64,000 bases of DNA, taken from NCBI RefSeq assembly GCF_905220415.1, contig NC_059548.1, positions 10,418,501 through 10,482,500 of the forward strand. Direction: 5' to 3'. The translations under genes and the position numbers were made by a program. Of the stretch, positions 56,522 to 64,000 are shown piece after piece; the stretch's first letter is position 1; each line of letters begins with the position of its first letter. This DNA is from Colias croceus. Taxonomy: Eukaryota; Arthropoda; Insecta; Lepidoptera; Pieridae. The notes beneath the pieces are model-generated. The model was not told the origin of the DNA, ran no database searches, and saw nothing but the letters and a program-made list of their open reading frames with translations.

Positions 56522-59500
56522 GTAAGTAAACATAACCTCTTTGCTTGTTGTATTTTACAATTTAGTATTTTCCAACGTTCTGAACAAACAAACTCACATG
56601 TTTTAAGATTCAGGCCCTTATCTACTTCAACTATACAATACGAGTATTTGCAATATATCAATAATATGTGATTCTTTCACATGAACTTTCATACAGCGAT
56701 ACCGAAGATCTGGTCTAAATATAAGAATAAACTTTAACTTTAATAGAAATCTGTTGGTGAGAAATAAAACTTGAACAATTTACTTATGCTAAAAAGCTAC
56801 TTTAATTAATATTATTGGATCCCTGAACGCATTCACACATGAACACAAACACACACATATTTACACTATCACCTTCATCCACACTCGCCTTCCCACAACA
56901 CACACTTACACAGACACACACACACACACAATCACACACCCTATGTTAAATGGAAAATGTTGTAAGTTCTTGTATTAAGTACACTCATTATTATTAATTA
57001 TAAATTATTTAAACACAATTATTGATGTACTGTATAATTCGTCTTAATAAAGTAACCTGTACTCCGTTTCTGATATCCAAGATACAGGCAGTAGCCTAGT
57101 TTGGATATCACTGTACTAGCAACCTTGTAAAATAATCCTACTGTTATCACATTTAACAATGTAATGATTGAATATTTTGGTTAATAAAGATTTTTATTTA
57201 TTTATTATTTATTTTATTTACTATATTTCAAAACGAATTGTGAATGATTGACCATAATTTTAAATATAAACATGATTTCCTATCAAGACCAATAATTATT
57301 CAAGAAAAAATCTTATATCAACAAATAAGCTTTAGAATGAAAGTAAAGATAAGTACTGTTCAAAATATTTTAGGAACAAAATGTCAAGCCGATGCTCAAA
57401 AAGGCAGAATTAAAAAAAGAAGAACCAGCTGAGGTCAGTGACATAGAAGATGAAGAAAACGAGGATGTATGTGGTGAAAATTCAGATGGTAAGTAAATAA
57501 ATTATTTATTTTTATTATATAGTAATTGTTGGTTTGACCACTTGCTTATGCAAATACCAGACAGCTTATTAAACACTTTATGATTAAGACTAGCTGCTCC
57601 GCGCGGTTTCACACCCGTGGCTCCACTCTTGTTGGTTGTAGTGTGATGATATATAGCCTATAACCTTCCTCGATAACACCGAAAGAATTTTTCAAATCGA
57701 ACCAGTAGTTCTCGAGATTAGCGCGTTCAAACAAACAAACAAACAAACTCTTCAGCTTTATAATATTAGTATAGGTTTCTGTACATTTTCTTTCATTTTA
57801 ACTTACACATAAGCAAAATTAAACACATCAACAACAAAATGTAGAAACTGAGAAAGCAGTCATAAATCTTTAAATTGTTCATCAAAAAATAATTGATATG
57901 ATACTTATTGAATACAAAATTATCTAAAAAAATATAACTTGAGAGAAAATCAACCATATTTTTTTATTATTATTTATTATACAAAATATAACAGTAATAA
58001 ACAACAATACAATTTTACAATAATTACTCAGACGCAAGTGATGTAGAATCACCAGACGAACAAAATGTGGACACAGAATCAAATGACGAACTGCAAATTG
58101 TTGAAGGATTGTCTGTTGGGAAAAAGGATAAGAAGAAGAAAGAGAAGAAGTCTAAACTCACACCGGAAGAATTGCAAAAGAAGCTCGAGTTGGAAGAAGT
58201 AAGATATTTTTACCATCTTGTATAAATTTTTAATTATACTCCTCTTCTAACAATCATAATGGAATTTCACATCTCCTGTAACTTTTCTAGTATATTTTTG
58301 AACAAGTAGTTTAAACTCTACAGTTAACAAACAAAGACACCTAAAAAGAAAATTTTCAAACATACATTAAAACTTTCATAGTAAGCATGATTTATTTGCA
58401 TAGTATACCATTTTTCTTTTTAATTATAGCCCAAGAAACAGTATAAAATTTTATGTTTTTATCCTTCCAGCAAAACAGATTCCGCAACGAATACGGCATC
58501 AAAGCAGTCGGGCGTCACATACCCAGCGCACTGCGGGACTTCTCCGAGCTGACGTCGCGATACAATGTGTCCCCAGAGCTAGTGGACACGATCAGGCAGT
58601 GCGGGTATAGCGAACCCACCCCGATACAACGACAGGCTATGCCTTGTATGTTGGAGGTGAGGATTTTTGTGTTATTTTTTAGTTTAAAGTTTATATGTTA
58701 TGGTTCTTGTAGCACAAGTATAAAATGTAAGTTAATTGCTGTTTCATAGATCTCTTTGTTTTTGTCATTTTATAGCATTGGAACTAATTTTGGTACCCAT
58801 TGAGAATGAATGATTTCTTACCAGTAAATTCACAATTTAGATGCATTAATCATTAAAATATAAGCAAGAAAATAAATATATGGTGCATTTTCACATACAC
58901 ACGTACTTGGTAGATTTTCTTACAGATTCTTAATTTATTTACACATTATCTGTAACTTAGTCTGTTATTAGTACCCTGGAATTGTAAAATTATAATGTGT
59001 GCTTTTCCAGAATCGTCAACTCATAGGCACAGCGCCCACAGGCTCAGGGAAAACAGCCGCATTCCTTATACCCCTATTGCACATTCTCGGGGCTCCAGCC
59101 GGAGGCCCCAGGGCCCTGATCCTGTGCCCCACGCGGGAACTAGCACAGCAGATATACAGAGAGGCCCTACGGCTGTCCGCTAGTACGGAATTGAGGTGTA
59201 GCGTAGTTAAGAGTATCAAACTGAGCAAGGTTAAAGAGAGAGAGGCTACGGTTAGGAAGAGTGGTGAGTTGTTTGTTTTGTTTGTTAATAACAAAGTGCT
59301 TAGTGTTAGTTATTATGAAATATTTATTAATATAATATGATGAAGTGTCCGTAATGTCTTTTTTTTGTTTTTGTTCCTGTATAACTCCTACTTTTTTTTT
59401 AGATATAGTGATAAGCACTCCTAACCGTCTCTGCTACATGCTAGCTCAAGAGAACTGCAGTGTCACTTTAGATAAGTAAGTATTACTCAATGGATAATGG

Positions 59501-62333
59501 TCTACAAAATGAAAAATAAGTTTTTAAGAAATCTTCTTTGGTAGTTGCCTACCTATACAAAAAAAAATATTGTTAAATTCCCTTGATTGAGATAAGAAAA
59601 TAAAAAAATACATCATTACATATTACTTGACAATTATTTGACAGTTACTCATTACTTGACAGTATAATGAATTTTGACACATGAATTTTTATTTCGATTG
59701 TTCAAATCTATTACATTTTGGCAATTCACTCAATTTTTACTTGTCTCTTATACATTTTTGTAATGTACTGATTTTTCCGATCTTTTAAAATGTTTCCTAT
59801 TTTTCTCTAGAGTGCAATGGCTGATCATAGACGAGGCGGACAAAATGTTCGAAGGGTCCATTGATGAAGTGGCCACGTTCAGACAGCAGCTGGGCACAGT
59901 GCTGGGCGCGTGCAGTTCCGCGCGTGTGGGCATGTTCAGCGCGACGCACACGCCCGCCGTGGCCAAGTGGGCGAGGAGGACCGTGCGCGGGCTTGTGAGC
60001 GTGGCCGTGGGCGCTAGGTGGGGTTTTTTTTTTGGTTATTTTGCAGGTTTTTTGTAGGTTGATAGGAGGAAAAGACGCTTTTTGGCACTATTTTTGGTAA
60101 AAAAAAAAATGTTTTGTGATTTTTTTTTGCGTTTTTTTGCACCGTATCGATCTTAAATACTCGGTAAGTAAGATATTCGATGGCTCCAATGACGAGGTGG
60201 CTACATTCAGACAGAAGCTGGGCACGTGTAAACATGAAGAAAAGTTCATGATTTTTTTTTTATATTTAGGGTTACTAATAATTTCGACGACATCGCCTCA
60301 GTAACTTATGAATAAAACATTTGTTACTTGTTATGAATATATAATATTAAAATTTATATTGTTGTTACCAGGAACGCAGCAGCAACAACAGTAGACCAAG
60401 AGTTGTTGTTTTGCGGTAATGAAAATGGGAAGCTAGTGGCATTCAGACAGCTTGTACAGAAAGGACTCAAACCGCCAGTACTCGGTAAATATACTTTCAA
60501 TTAATTATATTTTTAAAGCAAAATTGTTTAATTTTATGTTTATAATTATTTAATAAGGTGTTATAATTAAATGTTTAAGTTATAATCATGTAAATGTTTA
60601 TTATTTCGTTGAGTTTTGTGCTATTTATTATTTAATATCCCATTTTATTTTGAACTAGCAATCCACCCCGGCTTCGCCCGTGGTACATATTTACGTTTTT
60701 CTACATATAATAAAAAAAAAGAATTATCAAAATCGGTCCACCCGTTCACGCGTGATGCCGTAACAACGCGAAACGGGTTTCATTTTTATATACATATATA
60801 GATAATTTATTTAATATCAAAGTGGTGTAGCCCTTTGAAGCTGTTATTTTTTGTGTAAATTAGGAAGTACAGCTGTGTTTAGACACATACTATAAAACAT
60901 ATTAAAAAAACATGTTACTTTCAGTTTTCGTACAAAGCAAAGACAGAGCCAAGCAGCTGTTTAAAGAACTTATTTATGATGGAATTAATGTTGATGTTAT
61001 TCATGCAGATAGAACTCAGGCGCAGGTATGTTTAATTAAACTAATTATGATTTGTTTCACTTTATATTTATTGTTCGTTGAATGTAAAGAAATCGTAGAA
61101 TTATCTCAACGAAATTATAGATTGCTCAACTTTAAACTTTGCGTGAATCAATTTCCACCAATACTTTCTATTGAATGTGTCGTGTAGTACTGATGGATAA
61201 GATCTTTTGTTCCATCTTTAAGAAATTAAACATTTTAACGGGTTTTAAACGCAATAAAACTCGCATAAAATCGCAGAACAAGAAGAAAATTCCATGTTTT
61301 ATTATAAATAATCGACTGAACTTTTAACTCAACTTTTAATTCGACTCTACTTAACACAAGCTAAATCAACACAACTAAATTCAACTCAACATAAACCCAA
61401 CTCAACATAAACCCAACTCAACTTTTACATCAACTCATATTATTCTAATATATAAAAATCAATGCCACTTTTCGTTGTAATTCCATAACTCGAGAACGGC
61501 TGAACCGATTTCGATAATTCTTTTTTTATTATATTCCTTGAAGTACGAGGATGGTTCTTATGTAGAGAAAACGTTAATATGTACCACGGGCGAAGCCGGG
61601 GCGGACCGCTAGTATTATAATGATTATTACTTAACTTTCTGCTCAACTCAACTACAAACAAAAGTCAACTTTTTAACTCTACTCAACTTTCAACTCAACA
61701 TCTAACCAAAACTTAACTCAACTTTTTACTCCACTCAACTACACTTTAACTCACCACAACTTCTAACTCAACTCAACTTCCAACTCAAACTCATCTTGCA
61801 GCGTGACAACGTGGTACGCAGTTTCCGCGTGGGTCGTATCTGGGTGCTAATTTGTACGGAACTCATGGGTCGTGGGATCGATTTCCGTGGGGTCAATCTG
61901 GTGATCAATTATGATTTTCCACCTTCAGCTATATCTTATATTCACAGGTTAGTTTTTAGTTTATGCATATGTAATATCTGATTAAGAAAAGTATAGCTTT
62001 TGTGGTTCTTTAAAATAAAAGTAGTGTGTCAATAACAACTATGATAACATAACAACAGGAAATTGCGTAAGCTCAGTAGCTTTGTTAATCTTTTTTTTTT
62101 TTATTATTGTCGATAGGGAAGAGCTTTACCACAATCTCGTCTGATGTTAAGCTGTTAATCATAATGTTAATTTAGCTATAAAGTAAATTAAAATTATTTT
62201 TATAACCCAATAAATATTATTATTATCTAAATATCATGAAATAATATTGCAGAGTGGGTCGAGCGGGCCGAGCGGGGCAAAAGGGCAAAGCTATCACGTT
62301 CTTTACGCAAGACGATGTAGTTAATTTAAGAAG
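56444..62333 (+). CDS. DDX52: DDX52/Rok1-family DEAD-box RNA helicase (partial, 3' end outside)
   Basis: This ATP-dependent RNA helicase acts in the nucleolus in small-subunit (18S) pre-rRNA processing, as its yeast relative Rok1 does. Eleven exons join in frame: 56444-56521, 57374-57488, 58032-58198, 58471-58656, 59011-59263, 59403-59475, 59811-60017, 60372-60484, 60925-61025, 61802-61947 and 62253-62333. They give 506 residues plus two bases. Motifs in order: Q motif (GYSEPTPIQ, 165-173), motif I APTGSGKT (190-197), PTREL (222-226), TPNRL (272-276), DEAD (298-301), SAT (334-336), RGID (455-458) and HRVGRAGR (479-486). IYDGINVDVIHADRTQAQRD and LVINYDFPPS are typical of DDX52. Family members run to about 600 residues, so roughly 90 basic C-terminal residues lie beyond the window or in exons I could not find. 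Confidence 0.95.
56522..57373 (+). other. DDX52 intron 1 with CA-rich repeat and LINE-like tail
   Basis: An impure CA/ACAC microsatellite at 56826-56940 is followed by about 260 bp ending GGTTAATAAAGATTTTTATT and ATTTATTT repeats (to about 57215). This looks like the 3' end of a non-LTR retroelement with an ATTT tail. The acceptor is ATATTTTAG at 57373. Confidence 0.45.
57374..57488 (+). CDS. DDX52: DDX52 exon 2: acidic/basic N-terminal region
   Basis: Residues 27-64, EQNVKPMLKKAELKKEEPAE then SDIEDEENEDVCGENSD. It has no helicase motif and is charged and probably disordered. The donor is GATG|GTAAGT, phase 1. Confidence 0.85.
57590..57775 (-). mobile_element. Non-autonomous Helitron, 'CTGAAGAG' subfamily, in DDX52 intron 2
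   Basis: The plus strand opens CTAGCTGCTCCGCGCGGTTT and ends TTTATAATATTAGTATAG, with a three-fold ACAA expansion. Confidence 0.85.
58032..58198 (+). CDS. DDX52: DDX52 exon 3: charged N-terminal region
   Basis: Residues 65-120. It reads DASDVESPDEQNVDTESNDE, then the lysine-rich GKKDKKKKEKKSKLTPEELQ and KKLELEE. The lysine cluster could serve nucleolar targeting. It begins in phase 1 after TTACTCAG| and ends at phase 0, GAAGAA|GTAAGA. Confidence 0.85.
58471..58656 (+). CDS. DDX52: DDX52 exon 4: Q motif
   Basis: Residues 121-182. It carries the upstream aromatic (F144 in LRDFSELTSRY) and GYSEPTPIQRQAMP, the Q motif that reads the adenine of ATP (Q173). It opens with NRFRNEYGIKAVGRHIP, matching the region just before the helicase core in DDX52. 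The acceptor is ATCCTTCCAG|; phase 0 at both ends. Confidence 0.93.
59011..59263 (+). CDS. DDX52: DDX52 exon 5: Walker A and motif Ia
   Basis: Residues 183-266. APTGSGKT (motif I, with K196 and T197 for ATP phosphate binding) and CPTRELAQQIYRE (motif Ia) are intact. The exon ends KEREATVRKSG at phase 1. Confidence 0.95.
59403..59475 (+). CDS. DDX52: DDX52 exon 6: motif Ib
   Basis: Residues 267-290. IVISTPNRLCYMLAQENCSV contains the TPNRL form of the TPGR motif that DDX52/Rok1 proteins share. The donor is GATAA|GTAAGT, phase 2. Confidence 0.93.
59811..60017 (+). CDS. DDX52: DDX52 exon 7: DEAD and SAT motifs
   Basis: Residues 291-359. QWLIIDEADKMFEGS holds motif II (D298 and E299 for Mg-ATP) and MFSATHTPAVAKWARR holds motif III. 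The donor GCTAG|GTGGGG is weak, but the join to exon 8 gives GARN, as expected in the family. A decayed copy of part of this exon lies at 60169-60226. Confidence 0.93.
60169..60226 (+). pseudogene. Partial duplicate of DDX52 exon 7
   Basis: It reads KIFDGSNDEVATFRQKLGT against KMFEGSIDEVATFRQQLGT in exon 7, 15 of 19 residues the same, with many silent base changes. It starts within the DEAD motif's downstream helix and stops before motif III. No good acceptor or donor flanks it, so it is unlikely to be an alternative exon. It lies about 150 bp after exon 7 in the same orientation. Confidence 0.75.
60372..60484 (+). CDS. DDX52: DDX52 exon 8: start of helicase domain 2
   Basis: Residues 360-397. 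NAAATTVDQELLFCGNENGK and LVAFRQLVQKGLKPPVL form the linker and first strand of RecA-like domain 2. The acceptor is TTACCAG| in phase 2; the donor is CTCG|GTAAAT. Confidence 0.92.
60655..60803 (-). mobile_element. Non-autonomous Helitron, 'GCCGGGGCGG' subfamily, in DDX52 intron 8
   Basis: The plus strand opens CTAGCAATCCACCCCGGCTT and contains AATCGGTCCACCCGTTCACG, ending in TATATACATATATAG. Confidence 0.75.
60925..61025 (+). CDS. DDX52: DDX52 exon 9: motif IV region
   Basis: Residues 398-431. VFVQSKDRAKQLFKELIYDG and INVDVIHADRTQAQ form the FVQS motif IV and the HAxRTQ helix. The intron after it begins GTATGT, phase 0. Confidence 0.93.
61316..61797 (+). repeat. Degenerate ACTCAAC-type minisatellite, split by a Helitron
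   Basis: Irregular units around AACTCAACTTTTAA, CAACTCAACATAAACCC and TTTAACTCTACTCAACTTTC fill 61316-61440 and 61617-61797 in intron 9. The Helitron at 61444-61612 lies in the middle. The right part runs up to the splice acceptor of exon 10, including the CTCAACTTCCAACTCAAACT pyrimidine-rich stretch. Confidence 0.7.
61444..61612 (+). mobile_element. Non-autonomous Helitron, 'GCCGGGGCGG' subfamily
   Basis: It runs from CTAATATATAAAAATCAATG to GGGCGAAGCCGGGGCGGAC CGCTAG, with AACTCGAGAACGGCTGAACC inside. It interrupts the ACTCAAC array. Confidence 0.85.
61802..61947 (+). CDS. DDX52: DDX52 exon 10: motif V
   Basis: Residues 432-479. IWVLICTELMGRGIDFRGVN and LVINYDFPPSAISYIHR hold motifs V (RGID) and Va/VI start. 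The acceptor is CATCTTGCAG|; the donor CACAG|GTTAGT leaves phase 2. Confidence 0.95.
62108..62155 (+). repeat. Fragment of a common lepidopteran repeat
   Basis: GATAGGGAAGAGCTTTACCA and CACAATCTCGTCTGATGTTA match the fragment at 1190-1250. It lies in DDX52 intron 10. Confidence 0.5.
62253..62333 (+). CDS. DDX52: DDX52 exon 11: motif VI
   Basis: Residues 480-506 and two bases. RVGRAGRAGQKGKAITFFTQ carries motif VI with A at the usual T/G position (HRVGRAGRAG rather than HRIGRTGRAG); the ATP-contacting arginines R483 and R486 are kept. The donor AAGAAG|GTAAGA continues to an exon not found in the window. Confidence 0.93.
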
Positions 62334-62378
62334 GTAAGAATATTAATGAATTTCATTACACTTTAGACATATTTTCAG

Positions 62379-62440
62379 GGCCGGACCGTGAACTTGTGGG
62401 GCCCTGGGCTGAAACTACCCAGGGGCCTTTTTTTTTGGAA
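62379..62440 (+). repeat. Repeat fragment, GGGCC-rich
   Basis: AGGGCCGGACCGTGAACTTG and GGGGCCCTGGGCTGAAACT precede a T run. It resembles a repeat edge I recall from insect genomes; no family is assigned. Confidence 0.4.
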
Positions 62441-62614
62441 ATGTTCATATTTTCTTAATACTTACTTTCGCAATTTTGTTATTTTAACATATTCAAATTT
62501 GATTTTAAATCGTTTTATTAATTCAGGAGTCTATCGCGGACAAACAAAGTACCTAACACGTAATTTTTTTATACATATTTAGATAATAAAAAAATAATAA
62601 AATAATGTTATTCA

Positions 62615-62795
62615 TCCATACTAATATTATAAATGCGAAAGTAACTCTGTCTGTCTGTCTGTTACTCAATCACGCCTACTACAGAACCAATTTGCATGAA
62701 ATTTGGTATAGAGATATTTTGATACCCGAGAAAGGACAAAGGCTACCTTTTATTGCAAAATATGTACCACGGGCGAAGCCGGGGCAGACCACTAG
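62615..62795 (+). mobile_element. Chimeric Helitron: 'ATGCGAAAG' head, 'GCCGGGGCGG' tail
   Basis: It is nearly collinear with 40256-40442, sharing TCTGTCTGTCTGTTACTCAA, AATTTGCATGAAATTTGGTA and the ACCACGGGCGAAGCCGGGG CAGACCACTAG end. Confidence 0.85.
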
Positions 62796-63056
62796 TTTAT
62801 TATAAATTAGTAAAAGAATCTGACAGTTATGTTATTTAAATAATAATTTAGAAATTAACCTTTCTCCATTTTTGTGCTGCAAATTCTTTTATTGGTCACC
62901 ACATTGCAAGTCTTTTGTTAGATCACAATGTAAATAAATATGTAAAAACATAGTAGTAAAACGTAAATAGTTATATATTGACACCCTAAAAGTTGTCTCA
63001 AAACCTACATATGGTAGGGTCTAAGCAACTATTTAATTTCAAGGTCAAATGAAAAT

Positions 63057-64000
63057 TCAAAATGAAAATTCCCGGAAAATGTCTGAAAAATATCCGTAAA
63101 ATGCCTGGGAAATATCCGGAAAATGCCTGGGAAATGCCCGGAAAATATCCGGAAAATGCGTGAAAATGTCCGGGAAAAGTGTGAAAAACGCCTGGAAAAT
63201 CCTCGGAAAATGCCTGGAAAATCCTCGGAAAATGCCAGGGCGAAGCCTGGAAAATATCCGGAAAATGCCTGGGAAATGCCCGGAAAATTCCCGGAAAATA
63301 TCTGGAAAATGCGTGAAAATGTCCTGGAAAAGTGTGGAAAACGCCTGGAAAATCCTCGGAAAGGCCTGGAAAATCCTCGGAAAATGCCAGGGAAAAGCAT
63401 GGAAAATATCCGGAAAATGCCTGGGAAATGCCCGGAAAATGCCTGGGAAATATCCGGAAAATGCCTGGGAAATGCCCGGAAAATATCCGGAAATTGCGTG
63501 AAAATGTCCGGGAAAAGTGTGGAAAACGCCTGGAAAATCCTCGGAAAAGGCCTGGAAAATCCTCGGAAAATGCCAGGGAAAAGCCTGGAAAATATCCAGG
63601 AAATGCCTGGGAAATGCGTGAAAATGTCCGGAAAATGCGTGAAAATGTCCGGGAAAACGCCTGGAAAATCCTCGGAAAATGCCAGGGAAAAGCCTGGAAA
63701 ATATCCGGAAAATGCCTGGGAAATGCCCGGAAAATGCCTGGGAAATATTTCCCAGGCATTTTCCGGATATTTTCCAGACATTTTCCGGGAAATACCTGTA
63801 AAGTAATAAGTACACCTCCCCTGTATTCCGGGGATTTCCAGGCATTTTCCACACTTTTCCCGGACATTTTCACGCATTTCCCAGGCATTTTCCGGATATT
63901 TTCCAGGCTTTTCCCTGGCATTTTCCGAGGATTTTCCAGGCCTTTTCCGAGGATTTTCCAGGCGTTTTCCACACTTTTCCCGGACATTTTCACGCATTTT
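63057..64000. repeat. Foldback-like inverted array of GGAAAATGCCTGG-type units
   Basis: From 63070 to 63746 short units of about 11-13 bp repeat in one direction (TGCCTGGGAAATGCCCGG, AATATCCGGAAAATGCG, TGTCCGGGAAAAGTGTGG, CGCCTGGAAAATCCTCGG). At 63746/63747 the direction flips through a perfect 40-bp palindrome (63727-63766), and the complementary array runs to the window edge. A non-repeat spacer of about 45 bp (63793-63836, with AGTAATAAGTACACCTCCCC) interrupts the right arm. The long open frames on both strands arise because the units rarely contain stops; they are not protein genes. Arms of short direct repeats in inverted order resemble foldback elements. Confidence 0.85.

Noticed and set aside
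56826..56940. CA-rich tract considered as a telomeric or array feature
   Set aside because: It is an impure ACAC microsatellite next to a LINE-like tail, with no regular higher-order unit.
62998..63997. Very long overlapping open frames (up to 331 codons) on both strands at the window end
   Set aside because: They translate the short tandem units (SGYFPGIFRAF-like or GKYPENAWEM-like strings), are open in several frames and on both strands at once, and have no start context or exon borders.
1..64000. CRISPR arrays, bacterial operons, ribosomal RNA genes
   Set aside because: The window is eukaryotic (introns, Helitrons, SINEs); no regularly spaced direct repeats with unique spacers and no rRNA-like sequence were seen.

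Overview
The window reads as a moth or butterfly (Lepidoptera) chromosome segment. It is AT-rich and packed with short non-autonomous Helitrons ending in a GC hairpin plus CTAG, which are typical of lepidopteran genomes. It also holds tRNA-derived SINEs, MITEs, a mariner remnant and other DNA transposons. The species cannot be named from the sequence. Both protein genes are split by introns, so most long open frames outside the exons below are chance or repeat frames.

Layout. 1-34.2 kb has no protein-coding exon I can support. It looks like the upstream region and long 5' intron of the broad gene. GC-rich stretches at about 6.5-7.3 kb and 8.4-8.85 kb, and one near 20.0-20.26 kb, end in splice-donor-like sites, and 21,865-21,912 looks like an untranslated internal exon. 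Between them lie many transposon copies. The clearest is a 1,507-bp P-like element (4,685-6,191) with perfect 31-bp terminal inverted repeats, an 8-bp target duplication and a decayed THAP zinc-finger exon.

34.2-48.9 kb is the broad (br, Broad-Complex) gene on the + strand: two BTB exons, a linker exon, two smaller linker exons, then four alternative terminal exons that each encode a C2H2 zinc-finger pair. All four join the common core in the same reading phase, so each mRNA should carry one cassette, giving predicted proteins of 425, 460, 416 and 459 residues. A tRNA-Leu(UAA) gene sits antisense in the intron that splits the BTB domain. From about 41.1 to 56.8 kb, covering the cassettes and a probable long 3' UTR, I see no Helitron or MITE copy.

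56.4 kb to beyond 62.3 kb is a DEAD-box RNA helicase gene of the DDX52/Rok1 family on the + strand. Eleven exons give 506 residues, and the C-terminal exon or exons lie outside the window. Its introns hold Helitrons, a degenerate ACTCAAC-type minisatellite and a decayed copy of part of its DEAD-motif exon. The window ends in an inverted-repeat (foldback-like) array of short GGAAAATGCCTGG-type units from 63,057 to the edge.

The two genes have no evident functional link: br encodes the ecdysone-response transcription factor of the larva-pupa transition, and DDX52 acts in small-subunit ribosome assembly. All assignments are from reading the sequence and remembered family features; no search was run.
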